Below are positions 43,266-53,989 of a stretch of DNA of 64,000 bases, piece by piece. Location of the stretch: contig NC_092269.1 of the NCBI RefSeq assembly GCF_036320965.1, forward strand, positions 28,316,843-28,380,842, written 5' to 3'. The notes under the pieces are model-generated. The model was not told the origin of the DNA, did no database searches, and saw only the letters and a list, made by a program, of their open reading frames with translations. A program made the translations under genes and the position numbers. Within the stretch, counting starts at the first letter, position 1; each line of letters opens with the position of its first letter. The stretch is from Panulirus ornatus (taxonomy: Eukaryota; Arthropoda; Malacostraca; Decapoda; Palinuridae).

Positions 43266-45002
43266 GTGGGAAGTATTCTTTCACCCCTATCCCCAGGGAT
43301 AAGAACTTCAGTGAAGGGCACAAATGGGGAGGTGATAACAAGTAGTGGTGATGTGAAAAGGAGATTGAGTGAGTATTTTGAAGGTTTGTTGAATGTGTTT
43401 GATGATAGAGTGGCAGATATAGGGTGTTTTGGTCGAGGTGGTGTGCAAAGTGAGAGGGTTAGGGAAAATGATTTGGTAAACAAAGAAGAGGTAGTAAAAG
43501 CTTTGTGGAAAATGAAAGCCGGCAAGGCAGCAGGTTTGGATGGCATTGCAGTGGAATTTATTAAAAAAGGGGGTGACTGTATTATTGACTGGTTGGTAAG
43601 GTTATTTAATGTATGTATGACTCATGGTGAGGTGCCTGAGGATTGGCGGAATGCGTGCATAGTGCCATTGTACAAAGGCAAAGGGGATAAGAGTGAGTGC
43701 TCAAATTACAGAGGTATAAGTTTGTTGAGTATTCCTGGTAAATTATATGGGAGGGTATTGATTGAGAGGGTGAAGGCATGTACAGAGCATCAGATTGGGG
43801 AAGAGCAGTGTGGTTTCAGAAGTGGTAGAGGATGTGTGGATCAGGTGTTTGCTTTGAAGAATGTATGCGAGAAATACTTAGAAAAGGAACTGGATTTGTA
43901 TGTAGCATTTATGGATCTGGAAAAGGCATATGATAGAGTTGATAGAGATGCTCTGTGGAAGGTATTAAGAATATATGGTGTGGGAGGCAAGATGTTAGAA
44001 GCAGTGAAAAGTTCTTATCGAGGATGTAAGGCATGTGTACGTGTAGGAAGAAAGGAAAGTGATTGGTTCTCAGTGAATGTAGGTTTGCGGCAGGGGTGTG
44101 TGATGTCTCCATGGTTGTTTGATTTGTTTATGGATGGGGTTGTTAGGGAGGTGAATGCAAGAGTTTTGGAAAGAGGGGCAAGTATGAAGTCTGTTGTAGA
44201 TGAGAGAGCTTGGGAAGTGAGTCAGTTGTTGTTCGCTGATGATAGAGCGCTGGTGGCTGATTCATTTGAGAAACTGCAGAAGCTGGTGACTGAGTTTGGT
44301 AAAGTGTGTGAAAGAAGAAAGTTAAGAGTATATGTGAATAAGAGCAAGGTTATTAGGTACAGTAGGGTTGAGGGTCAAGTCAGTTGGGAGGTAAGTTTGA
44401 ATGGAGCAAAACTGGAGGAAGTAAAGTGTTTTAGATATCTGAGAGTGGATCTGGCAGCGGATGGAACCATGGAAGCGGTAGTGGTACATAGGGTGGGGGA
44501 GGGGGCGAAAATCCTGGGAGCCTTGAAGAATGTGTGGCAGTCGAGAACATTATCTCGGAAAGCAAAAATGGGTATGTTTGAAGGAATAGTGGTTCCAACA
44601 ATGTCGTATGGTTGCGAGGCGTGGGCTATGGATAGAGTTGTGCGCAGGAGGATGGATGTGCTGGAAATGAGATGTTTGAGGACAATGTGTGGTGTGAGGT
44701 GGTTTGATCGAGTAAGTAACGTAAGGGTAAGAGAGATGTGTGGAAATAAAAAGAGCGTGGTTGAGAGAGCAGAAGAGGGTGTTTTGAAGTGGTTTGGGCA
44801 CATGGAGAGAATGAGTGAGGAAAGATTGACCAAGAGGATATATGTGTCGGAGGTGAAGGGAACGAGGAGAAGTGGGAGACCAAATTGGAGGTGGAAAGAT
44901 GGAGTGAAAAAGATTTTGTGTGATCGGGGCCTGAACATGCAGGAGGGTGAAAGGAGGGCAAGGAATAGAGTGAATTGGATCGATGTGGTATACCGGGTTT
45001 GA
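43266..45002 (+). CDS. LINE RT and C-terminal domain (direct part of the unit A insertion)
   Basis: The 578-codon frame begins in the inverted 5' UTR by chance. LINE coding starts at about residue 13 (RTSVKGTNGEVITSSGDV). Motif A (MDLEKAYDRVD), motif B (GLRQGCVMSPWLFD) and motif C (LLFADDRALVADS, both Asp present, Arg where most copies have Thr) are intact. The C-terminal domain ends near 45002. Because the 5' half is inverted, no single transcript could encode the whole protein. Confidence 0.85.
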   Translation: MGSILSPLSPGIRTSVKGTNGEVITSSGDVKRRLSEYFEGLLNVFDDRVADIGCFGRGGVQSERVRENDLVNKEEVVKALWKMKAGKAAGLDGIAVEFIKKGGDCIIDWLVRLFNVCMTHGEVPEDWRNACIVPLYKGKGDKSECSNYRGISLLSIPGKLYGRVLIERVKACTEHQIGEEQCGFRSGRGCVDQVFALKNVCEKYLEKELDLYVAFMDLEKAYDRVDRDALWKVLRIYGVGGKMLEAVKSSYRGCKACVRVGRKESDWFSVNVGLRQGCVMSPWLFDLFMDGVVREVNARVLERGASMKSVVDERAWEVSQLLFADDRALVADSFEKLQKLVTEFGKVCERRKLRVYVNKSKVIRYSRVEGQVSWEVSLNGAKLEEVKCFRYLRVDLAADGTMEAVVVHRVGEGAKILGALKNVWQSRTLSRKAKMGMFEGIVVPTMSYGCEAWAMDRVVRRRMDVLEMRCLRTMCGVRWFDRVSNVRVREMCGNKKSVVERAEEGVLKWFGHMERMSEERLTKRIYVSEVKGTRRSGRPNWRWKDGVKKILCDRGLNMQEGERRARNRVNWIDVVYRV

Positions 45003-45195
45003 CGTGCTGTCAGTGGATGTGAAGCGTCTGGGGTAAACCATGGAAAGCTGTGTAGGTATGTATATTTGCGTGTGTGGACGTATGTATGTATATGTGTATG
45101 GGGGTGGGTTGGGCCATTTCTTTCGTCTGTTTCCTTGCGCTACCTCGCAAACGTGGGAGACAGCGACAAAGCAAAAAAAAAAAAAAAAAAAAAAA

Positions 45196-47056
45196 CATTC
45201 TTCAAAGTAAACACCTGATCCACACATTATCTACCACTTCTGAAACCACAATGCTCTTCCCTAATCTAGTGCTCTGTACAAGCCTTCACCCTCTCAATCA
45301 ATACCCTACCATATAATTTCCAAGGAATACTCAACAAACGTATACCTCTGTAATTTGAGGACTCACTTTTATCCCCTTTGCTTTTGTACAATGGCACTAT
45401 TCAAGCATTTTGCCAGTCCTCAGGCACCTCACCATGAGTCATACATACATTAGATAACCTTACCAACCAGTCAACAATACAGTCACTCCCTTTCTTAATA
45501 AATTCCACTGCAATACCATCCTTACCCGCTGCCTTGCCGGCTTTCATCTTCCGCAAAGCTTTGCTACCCCTTCTTTGTTTACCAAATCATTCTTCCTAAC
45601 CCTCTCACTTTGTACACCACCTTGACCAAAACACCCTATATCTGCCACTCTATCATCAAACACATTCAACAAACCTTCAAAATACTCACTCCATCTCCTT
45701 CTCACATCACCACTACTTGTTATCACCTCCCCATTAGCCCCCTTCACTGAAGTTCCCATTTGTTCCCTTGTTTTACACACTTTATTTTCCTCCCTCCAAA
45801 ACATCTTTTTATTCTCCCTAAAATTTAATGATACTCCCTTACCCCAACTCTCATTTGCCCTCTTTTTCACCTCCTGCACCTATCTCTTGACCTCCTACCT
45901 CTTTCTTTTATACATCTCTCAGGCATTTGCATTATTTCCCTGCAAAAATCGTCCAAATGCCTCTCTCTACTCTTTCACTAATAATCTTATTTCTTCATCC
46001 CACTGCTCACTACCGTTTCTAATCTGCCCGCCTCCCACCTTTCTCATGCCACAAACATCTTTTGCGCAAGCCATCACTGCTTCCCTAAATACATCACATT
46101 CCTCTCCCACTCCCCTTACGTCCTTTGTTCTCACCTTTTTCCATTCTGTACTCAGTCTCTCTTGGTACTTCCTCACACAAGTCTCCTTCCCAAGCTCACT
46201 TACTTTCACCACTCTCTTCACCCCAACATTCTCTCGTCTTTTCTGAAAACCTCTACAAATCTTCACCTTATCTCCACAAGATAATAATCAGACATCCCTC
46301 CAGTTGCACCTCTCAGCACATTAACATCCAAAAGTCTCTCTTTGATGCACCTATCAATTAACACCTAATCCAATAACGCTCTATGGCCATCTCTCCATCT
46401 TACATACATATACTTATGTATATCTCTTTTTTTAAAGCAGGTATTCCCAGTCACCAGTCCTTTTTCAGTACATAAATCTACAAGCTCTTCACCATTTCCA
46501 TTTACAACACTAGACACCCCATGTACACCAATTATTCCTTCAACTGCCACATTACTCACCTTTGCATTCAAATCACCCATCACTATAACCCGGTCTCGTG
46601 CATCAAAACTACTAACACACACACACAGCTGCTCCCAAAACACTTACCTCTCATGATCTTTCTTCTCATGCCCAGGTGCATATGCACCAATAATCACTGA
46701 TCTCTTTCCATCCACTTTCAGTTTTACCCATATCAATCTAGAGTTTACTTTCATACACTCTTTCACATACTCCCACCACTCCTGTTTCAGGAGTAGTATT
46801 ACTCCTTCCCTTGCTCTTGTCCTCTCACTAACCCCTGACTTTACTCCCAAGACATTCCCAAACCACTCCTCCTCTTTACCCTTGACCTTCATTTCATTCA
46901 GAGCCAAAACCTCCCGGTTCCTTTCCTCAAACATACTACGTATCTCTCCTTTTTTCTCATCTTGTTTACATCCACACACATTTAGACACCCCAATCTGAG
47001 TCTTCGAGGAGGATGAGCACTCCCTGCATGACTCCTTCTTCTGTTTCCCCTTTTAC
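45196..47056 (-). mobile_element. Minus-strand LINE (host copy, right part), unit A
   Basis: The host LINE resumes at CATTCTTCAAAGTAAACACC and runs on the minus strand through the N-terminal RT, linker and endonuclease to its 5' end near 47056 (CTTCTTCTGTTTCCCCTTTT). Frames are 45544-45879 (linker), 45967-46266 (linker), 46365-46643 and 46644-46994 (endonuclease, split by a TAA at 46643/46644 between HER and VFWEQL). The endonuclease start RLGCLNVCGCKQDEKKGEI is recognisable. Confidence 0.85.
46365..46994 (-). pseudogene. LINE endonuclease, host copy, split by one stop
   Basis: Two abutting in-register frames give NVCGCKQDEKKGEI, ALNEMKVKGKEEEW (Glu retained in NEMK), IIGAYAPGHEKKDHER, then a stop, then VFWEQLCVCVSSFDARDR and VMGDLNAKVSN, ending RRDGHRALLD before another stop. 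The SDH motif falls beyond the second stop. The stop in both duplicated units shows the damage predates the duplication. Confidence 0.78.
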
Positions 47057-47321
47057 TTATTTATGTTTATGAATAATTCCTCTAACATACTGCATGAGAA
47101 ATGATTGCCTTATGAATGACTGGGACAATTATCAAATTCATTTCAATATGATGTTATTAGAATGCCATGGTGAATTTTTTATACATCTTTTTTTTCCACT
47201 ATTTCTTAATGTACATTATTTTTTCTTATTTCTGAACTCTAAATGACATACAAGGGTATTTTTGGTAGTTTGTCAAAAATGGATTATGTTATAGTGTCAC
47301 TGAAGTCTTAGTGTTAATTTC
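47057..47321. other. Unique-looking sequence between LINE copies
   Basis: About 265 bp without LINE similarity or open frame of note. The same sequence recurs at about 57780-58045 because of the segmental duplication. Confidence 0.5.
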
Positions 47322-47597
47322 TGTCATGAGGGGGGAGGGGATGGTATTCCATGTGTGGCGAGGTGGCGATGGGAATGAATAAAGGCAGACAGTGTGAATT
47401 GTGTGCATGGGTATATATGTATGTGTCTGTGTGTGTATATATATGTGTACATTGAGATGTATAGGTATGTATATTTGCGTGTGTGGACGTGTATGTATAT
47501 ACATTGTGGATGGGGATGGGTTGGGCCATTTCTTTCGTCTGTTTCCTTGCGCTACCTCGCAAATGCGGGAGACAGCGACAATGCAAAATAAAAAATG
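47322..47597 (+). mobile_element. Solo LINE 3' tail (long form), extremely 5'-truncated
   Basis: Starts inside the 3' UTR at CATGAGGGGGGAGGGGATGG. It contains the GGCGAGGTGGCGATGGGAAT box, the TATG microsatellite, GGGCCATTTCTTTCGTCTG, the CTACCTCGCAAATGCGGG box, and ends GACAATGCAAAATAAAAAA. The next LINE copy starts at its A-rich end. Confidence 0.78.
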
Positions 47598-50345
47598 AGT
47601 GTGTTAGTGGTTTTCATGCACGAGACCGGGTTATAGTGATGGGTGATTTGAATGCAAAGGTGAGTAATGTGGCAGTTGAGGGAATAATTGGTATACATGG
47701 GGTATTCAGTGTTGTAAATGGAAATGGTGAAGAGCTTGTAGATTTATGTGCTGAAAAAGGACTGGTGATTGGGAATACCTGGTTTAAAAAGCGAGATATA
47801 CATAAGTATACGTATGTAAGTAGGAGAGATGGCCAGAGAGCGTTATTGGATTACGTGTTAATTGACAGGCGCGCGAAAGAGACTTTTGGATGTTAATGTG
47901 CTGAGAGGTGTAACTGGAGGGATGTCTGATCATTATCTTGAGGAGGCTAAGGTGAAGATTTGTATGGGTTTTCAGAAAAGAAGAGTAAATGTTGGGGTGA
48001 AGAGGGTGGTGAGAGTAAGTGAGCTTGGGAAGGAGACTTGTGTGAGGAAGTACCAGGAGAGACTGAGTACAGAATGGAAAAAGGTGAGAACAATGGAAGT
48101 AAGGGGAGTGGGGGAGGAATAGGATGTATTTAGGGAATCAGTGATGGATTGCGCAAAAGATGCTTGTGGCATGAGAAGAGTGGGAGGTGGGTTGATTAGA
48201 AAGGGTAGTGAGTGGTGGGATGAAGAAGTAAGATTATTAGTGAAAGAGAAGAGAGAGGCATTTGGATGATTTTTGCAGGGAAAAAATGCAATTGAGTGGG
48301 AGATGTATAAAAGAAAGAGACAGGAGGTCAAGAGAAAGGTGCAAGAGGTGAAAAAGAGGGCAAATGAGAGTTGGGGTGAGAGAGTATCATTAAATTTTAG
48401 GGAGAATAAAAAGATGTTCTGGAAGGAGGTAAATAAAGTGCGTAAGACAAGGGAGCAAATGGGAACTTCAGTGAAGGGCGCAAATGGGGAGGTGATAACA
48501 AGTAGTGGTGATGTGAGAAGGAGATGGAGTGAGTATTTTGAAGGTTTGTTGAATGTGTTTGATGATAGAGTGGCAGATATAGGGTGTTTTGGTCGAGGTG
48601 GTGTGCAAAGTTAGAGGGTTAAGGAAAATGACTTGGTAAACAGAGAAGAGGTAGTAAAAGCTTTGCGGAAGATGAAAGCCGGCAAGGCAGCAGGTTTGGA
48701 TGGTATTGCAGTGGAATTTATTAAAAAAGGGGGTGACTGTATTATTGACCGGTTGGTAAGGTTATTTAATGTATGTATGACTCATGGTGAGGTGCCTGAG
48801 GATTGGCGGAATGCTTTCATAGTGCCATTGTACAAAGGCAAAGGGGATAAGAGTGAGTGCTCAAATTACAGAGGTATAAGTTTGTTGAGTATTCCTGGTA
48901 AATTATATGGGAGGGTATTGATTGAGAGGGTGAAGGCATGTAGAGAGCATCAGATTGGGGAAGAGCAGTGTGGTTTCAGAAGTGGTAGAGGATGTGTGGA
49001 TCAGGTGTTTGCTTTGAAGAATGTATGTGAGAAATACTTAGAAAAGCAAATGGATTTGTATGTAGCATTTATGGATCTGGAGAAGGCATATGATAGAGTT
49101 GATAGAGATGCTCTGTGGAAGGTATTAAGAATATATGGTGTGGGAGGAAAGTTGTTAGAAGCAGTGAAAAGTTTTTATCGAGGATGTAAGGCATGTGTAC
49201 GTGTAGGAAGAGAGGAAAGTGATTGGTTCTCAGTGAAAGTAGGTTTGCGGCAGGGGTGTGTGATGTCTCCATGGTTGTTTAATTTGTTTATGGATGGGGT
49301 TGTTAGGGAGGTGAATGCAAGAGTTTTGGAAGGAGGGGCAAGTATGAAGTCTGTTGTAGATGAGAGAGCTTGGGAAGTGAGTCAGTTGTTGTTCGCTGAT
49401 GATACAGTGCTGGTGGCTGATTCATGTGAGAAACTGCAGAAGCTGGTGACTGAGTTTGGTAAAGTGTGCGAAAGAAGAAAGTTAAGAGTAAATGTGAATA
49501 AGAGCAAGGTTATTAGGTACAGTAGGGTTGAGGGTCAAGTCAATTGGGAGGTAAGTTTGAATGGAGCAAAACTGGAGGAAGTAAAGTGTTTTAGATATCT
49601 GGGAGTGGATGTGGCAGCGGATGGAACCACGGAAGCAGAAGTGGATCATAGGGTGGGGGAGGGGGCGAAAATCCTGGGAGCCTTGAAGAATGTGTGGAAG
49701 TCGAGAACATTATCTCCGAAAGCAGAAATGGCTATGTTTGAAGGAATAGTGGTTCCAACAATGTTGTATGGTTGTGAGGCGTGGGCTATGGATAGAGTTG
49801 TGCGCAGGAGGATGGATGTGCTGGAAATGAGATGTTTGAGGACAATGTGTGGTGTGAGGTGGTTTGATCGAGTAAGTAACGTAAGGGTAAGAGAGATGTG
49901 TGGAAATAAAAAGAGCGTGGTTGAGAGAGCAGAAGAGGGTGTTTTGAAATGGTTTGGGCACATGGAGAGAATGAGTGAGGAAAGATTGACCAAGAGGATA
50001 TATGTGTCGGAGGTGGAGGGAACGAGAAGTGGGAGACCAAATTGGAGGTGGAAAAATGGAGTGAAAAAGATTTTGTGTGATCAGGGCCTGAACATGCAGG
50101 AGGGTGAAAGGAGGGCAAGGAATAGAGTGAATTGAATCGATGTGGTATACCGAGGTTGACGTGCTGTCAGTGGATTGAATCAGGGCATGTGAAGCGTCTG
50201 GGGTAAACCATGGAAAGCTGTGTCGGTATGTATATTTGCTTGTGTGGACGTATGTATATACATGTGTATGGGGGTGGGTTAGGCCATTTCTTTCGTCTGT
50301 TTCCTTGCGCTACCTCACAAACGCGGGAGACAGCGACAAAGCAAA
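47598..50345 (+). mobile_element. RTE-type LINE, 5'-truncated in the endonuclease, short 3' UTR, unit A
   Basis: Begins GAGTGTGTTAGTGGTTTTCA in the endonuclease and runs to GACAAAGCAAAATAAAAAAT with the short 3' UTR (joined near 50222). Frames 47483-47896, 47862-48122, 48273-48614 and 48633-50135 are split by a 2-bp loss near 47878, TAG at 48121 (GVGEE-stop-DVF), TGA near 48268 and TAG near 48613. The 48121 stop is the one seen in the 5'-inverted insertion. Confidence 0.87.
48633..50135 (+). pseudogene. LINE RT and C-terminal domain, unit A
   Basis: The 500-codon frame starts after the 48613 stop, at VNREEVVKALRKMKAGKAAG. It keeps motif A (MDLEKAYDRVD), motif B (GLRQGCVMSPWLFN) and motif C (LLFADDTVLVADS). 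It differs from the family in a few places, for example SPKAEMAMF for SRKAKMGMF, and ends with a Trp-to-stop change after RNRVN at 50133. Upstream stops separate it from its endonuclease, so it is a relic. Confidence 0.82.
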
Positions 50346-50607
50346 ATAAAAAATAAGAATGATTATTATTATATAACCCTTTGGCCCTTTTCACTAAATG
50401 GATTCTTAGACTTGAAGGTTTCATTACTCAAAGTCGCATGGAAGTGATTAACTCCTTTTAGAGTGAGAAGTTCTTCAGTGAGACAGTACTCCCAATCATC
50501 AACAGACAGTGACACAGCCACTCTATAGATGATTTTTCATTCATGGCATAATCACAAGTGGCTGGAGTCCAGGAACACCTGTCATTAATTTATAATATTT
50601 ATTTATT
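50346..50607. other. Unique-looking sequence between repeats
   Basis: About 260 bp with no recognisable gene or repeat. It is absent from unit B because of the deletion there (join at 60460/60461). Confidence 0.5.
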
Positions 50608-50840
50608 TATCCCAGGGGATATGGGAGAAAGAATACTTCCACGTATTCATTGCGTGTCGTAGATGGTGACTAAAAGGGGGGGGGGGCTGGAAATCTTCCC
50701 CTCATGTTTTTTTTTAATTTTCCAAAAGAAGGAACAGAGAAGGGGGCCAGGTGAGGATATTGTCTCAAAGGTCCAGTCCTCTGTTCTTAACGCTACCTCG
50801 CTAATGCGGGAAATGGCGAATTTGAAAGAAAGAAATATTT
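50608..50840 (+). mobile_element. SINE-like repeat sharing the LINE 5' UTR, unit A
   Basis: Starts CCCAGGGGATATGGGAGAAA as the LINE 5' UTR does, then GTCGTAGATGGTGACTAAAA, a G-run, TTTTTTTTAATTTTCCAAAA, GGAACAGAGAAGGGGGCCAG and CAGTCCTCTGTTCTTAACGC. It ends CTACCTCGCTAATGCGGGAA, ATGGCGAATTTGAAAGAAAG, AAATATTTATTT. No coding capacity. Confidence 0.65.
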
Positions 50841-50849
50841 ATTTATTAA

Positions 50850-51006
50850 ACTTGATTGCCATTTCCTGCGTCAGTGAGGTAGTGCAAGGAAACAGACGAA
50901 GAATTGCCCATCTACTTATATACACATATATATTCATAGACACCCATACGTACATATACATGACATATACACATATACATACATAAACATACATTTAATT
51001 GTTCTT
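50850..51006 (-). mobile_element. LINE-tail-like repeat, minus strand
   Basis: Reads TTGCCATTTCCTGCGTCAGT, GAGGTAGTGCAAGGAAACAG, ACGAAGAATTGCCCAT and then a TACATA/CATATA microsatellite, a variant of the reverse LINE tail. It is more diverged than neighbouring tails, and the TTGCCATTTCC start resembles the SINE-like end. Confidence 0.6.
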
Positions 51007-51011
51007 TATAT

Positions 51012-52601
51012 ATTATACTTTGTCGCTGTCTCCCGTGTTAGAGAGGTAGTGCAAGGAAACAGATGAAAGAAATGCCCAATATACATACACGTCCACACAT
51101 GCATTTATACATACCTATACATCTCAACGTATACATATATATATACACACTCAGACATATACATATATACACATGTACATAATTCATACTGTCTGCCCTT
51201 ATTCATTCCCGTCGCCACCCTGCCACATATGAAATGACAGCCCCCTCCCCCCCTCATATGCGCAAGGTAGCGCTAGGAAAAGACAACAAAGGCCACGTTC
51301 ATTCACACTTAGTCTCTAGCTGTCAGTCTCTAGCTGTCATGTATAATGCACCGAAACCACAGCTCCCTTTCCGCATTCAGGCCCCACAAAACCTACCCAT
51401 GGTTTACCCCAGATGTTTCACATGCCCTGGTTCAATTCATTGACAGCACGTCGATCCCAGTATGCCACATCGTTCCAATTCACTCTATTCCTTGCACGCC
51501 TTTCACCCTCCTGCATGTTCAGGCCCTGAGCACTCAAAATCTTTTTCACTCCATCTTTTCCTCCTCCAATTTGGTCTCCCACTTCTCCTCGTTCCCTCCA
51601 CCTCTGACACATATATCCTCTTGGTCAATCTTTCCTCTCACATTCTCTCCATGTGACCAAACCATTTCAAAACACCCTCTTCTGCTCTCTCAACCATACT
51701 CTTTTTATTACCACACATCTCTCTTACCGTATTATTACTTACTTGATCAAACCACCTCACACCACATATTGTCCTCAAACATCTCATTTCCAGCACATCC
51801 ACCCTCCTCCGCCCAACTCTATCTATAGTCCACGCCTTGCAACCATATAACATTGTTGGAACCACTATTCCTTCAAACATACCCATTTTTGCTTTCCAAG
51901 ATAATGTTCTCGACTTCTACACATTCTTTAATGCTCCAAGAACTTTCGCCCCCTCCCCTGCCCTATGATTCACTTTCACTTCCATGGTTCCATCTGCTGC
52001 CAAATCCACTCCCAGTTATCTAAGACACTTCACTTCCTCCAGTTTTTCTCCATTGAAACTTACCTCCCAATTGACTTGTCCCTAAACCCTACTGTACCTA
52101 ATAACCTTGCTCTTATTCACTTTTACTCTCAACTTCCTTCTTTCACACACTTTACTAAACTCAGTCACCAGCTTTTGCAGTTTCTCACCCGAATCAACCA
52201 CCAGCTCTGTATCATCAGCGAAGAAAAACTGACTCACTTCCCAAGCTCTCTCAATCACGACAGACTGCATACTTGCCCCTCTTTCCAAAACTCTTCCATT
52301 CACCTCCCTAACAACCCCATCCATAAATAAATTAAACAACCATGGAGACATCACACAACCCTGCCGGAAACCAACATTCACTGAGAACCAATCACTTTCC
52401 TATCTTCCTATACGTACACATGCCTTACATCCTCGATAAACACTTTTCACTGCTTCTAACAACTTGCCTCTCACACCATATATTCTTAATATCTTCCACA
52501 GAGCATCTCAGTCAACTCTATCATATGCATTCTCCAGATCCATAGATGCTACATACAAATCTATTTGCTTTTCTAAGTATTTCTTACATACATTCTTCAA
52601 A
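51012..52601 (-). mobile_element. Minus-strand LINE (host copy, left part), unit A/B junction
   Basis: Full 3' tail from ATACTTTGTCGCTGTCTCCC (51014), long 3' UTR, ORF end, C-terminal domain and RT to CATTCTTCAAA (52591-52601). To about 51600 it matches the copy at 60825-61400; beyond about 51606 it matches 40878-41873. The frame 51638-51886 holds part of the C-terminal domain and 52082-52381 RT motifs B-C. Confidence 0.85.
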
Positions 52602-52944
52602 TCCCCATTTGCTCCCTTGTCTTACGCACTTTATTTACCTCCTTCCAGAACATCTTTTTATTCTCCCTAAAATTTAATGATACTCTCTCACCCCAACTCT
52701 CATTTGCCCTCTTTTTCACCTCTTGCACCTTTCTCTTGACCTCCTGTCTCTTTCTTTTATACATCTCCCACTCAATTGCATTTTTTCCCTGCAAAAATCG
52801 TCCAAATGCCTCTCTCTTCTCTTTCACTAATAATCTTACTTCTTCATCCCACCACTCACTACCCTTTCTAATCAACCCACCTCCCACTCTTCTCATGCCA
52901 CAAGCATCTTTTGCACAATCCATCACTGATTCCCTAAATACATC

Positions 52945-53901
52945 TTATTCCTCCCCCACTCCCCTTACTTCCATTGTTCTCACCTTTTTCCATTCTGTAC
53001 TCAGTCTCTCCTGGTACTTCCTCACACAAGTCTCCTTCCCAAGCTCACTTACTCTCACCACCCTCTTCACCCCAACATTCACTCTTCTTTTCTGAAAACC
53101 CATACAAATCTTCACCTTATCCTCCACAAGATAATGATCAGACATCCCTCCAGTTGCTCCTCTCAGCACATTAACATCCAAAAGTCTCTCTTTCGCGTGC
53201 CTGTCAATTAAGACGTGATCCAATAACGCTCTCTGGCCATCTCTCCTACTTACATACGTATACTTATGTATATCTCGCTTTTTAAACCAGGTATTCCCAA
53301 TCACCAGTCCTTTTTCAGCACATAAATCTACAAGCTCTTCACCATTTCCATTTACAACACTGAACACCCCATGTATACCAATTATTCCCTCAACTGCCAC
53401 ATTACTCACCTTTGCATTCAAATCACCCATCACTGTAACCCGGTCTCGTGCATCAAAACCACTAACACACTCATTCAGCTGCTCCCAAAACACTTGCCTC
53501 TCATGATCTTTCTTCTCATGCCCAGGTGCATATGCACCAATAATCACCCATCTCTCTCCATCAACTTTCAGTTTTACCCATATTGATCGAGAATTTACTT
53601 TCTTACATTCTATCACATACTCCCACAACTCCTGTTTCAGGAGTAGTGCTACTCTTTCCCTTGCTCTTGTCCTCTCACTAACCCCTGACTTTACTCCCCA
53701 GACATTCCCAAACCACTCTTCCCCTTTACCCTTGAGCTTTGTTTCACTCAGAGCCAAAACATCCAGGTTCCTTTCCTCAAACATACTACCTATCTCTCCT
53801 TTTTTCACATCTTGGTTACATCCACACACATTTAGACACCCCAGTCTGAGCCTTCGAGGAGGATGAGCACTCCCCGCGTGACTCCTTCTTCTGTTTCCCA
53901 T
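52945..53901 (-). CDS. LINE APE-type endonuclease, unit B
   Basis: Same 318-codon frame as in unit A with few differences (RRLRLGCLNVCG, LKGKGEEWFGNVWG, DRVTVMGDLNAKV, IDRHAKERLL). All listed nuclease residues are present: Asn24, Glu53, Asp160, Asn162 and the SDH triad near 254-256. It stops at the same position as unit A, but the codon is TAA in place of TAG. The downstream linker frame 52597-52926 is open, without the extra stop that unit A has. Confidence 0.85.
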   Translation of the reverse strand: MGNRRRSHAGSAHPPRRLRLGCLNVCGCNQDVKKGEIGSMFEERNLDVLALSETKLKGKGEEWFGNVWGVKSGVSERTRARERVALLLKQELWEYVIECKKVNSRSIWVKLKVDGERWVIIGAYAPGHEKKDHERQVFWEQLNECVSGFDARDRVTVMGDLNAKVSNVAVEGIIGIHGVFSVVNGNGEELVDLCAEKGLVIGNTWFKKRDIHKYTYVSRRDGQRALLDHVLIDRHAKERLLDVNVLRGATGGMSDHYLVEDKVKICMGFQKRRVNVGVKRVVRVSELGKETCVRKYQERLSTEWKKVRTMEVRGVGEE

Positions 53902-53989
53902 TTTAGAAAGTTAAAAAAAATACAAGGAGGGGAGGATTTCTGGCCCCCCGCTCCCGTCCCATCTAGTCACCTTCTACGACATGTGAGGA

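Larger units (their letters stand above)
41874..45195. mobile_element. Full-length LINE inserted with 5' inversion (twin priming), unit A
   Basis: 41874-43301 is the LINE 5' part on the minus strand, from the 5' UTR start (TCCCCAGGGATA at 43301) to ATTTGCTCCC in the linker. 43303-45195 is the rest on the plus strand, starting at GAACTTCAGTGAAGG. In LINE order this follows the inverted part with essentially no loss. It ends with the short 3' UTR and poly(A) (45174-45195). CATTCTTCAAA flanks both sides (41863-41873 and 45196-45206). Total 3322 bp, which gives the family's full length. Confidence 0.9.
40863..51590. repeat. Segmental duplication unit A (about 10.7 kb)
   Basis: Nearly the whole interval recurs at 51591-61400 with an almost constant offset of 10722-10728 bases, keeping the same nested LINE insertions, breakpoints, solo tail and SINE-like element. 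Examples are endonuclease frames at 42217 and 52945, RT frames at 43266 and 53990, and the twin-priming joins at 43302 and 54028. Scattered substitutions and small indels distinguish the copies. Confidence 0.9.

Noticed and set aside
44550..45227. Minus-strand 225-codon open frame (and counterparts at 11401, 23738, 38085, 38938)
   Set aside because: Antisense shadow of the LINE C-terminal domain. Its apparent conservation reflects the repeat, not a second gene.
47322..47597. An independent SINE
   Set aside because: It matches the LINE long 3' UTR end to end. An extremely truncated LINE insertion explains it more simply.
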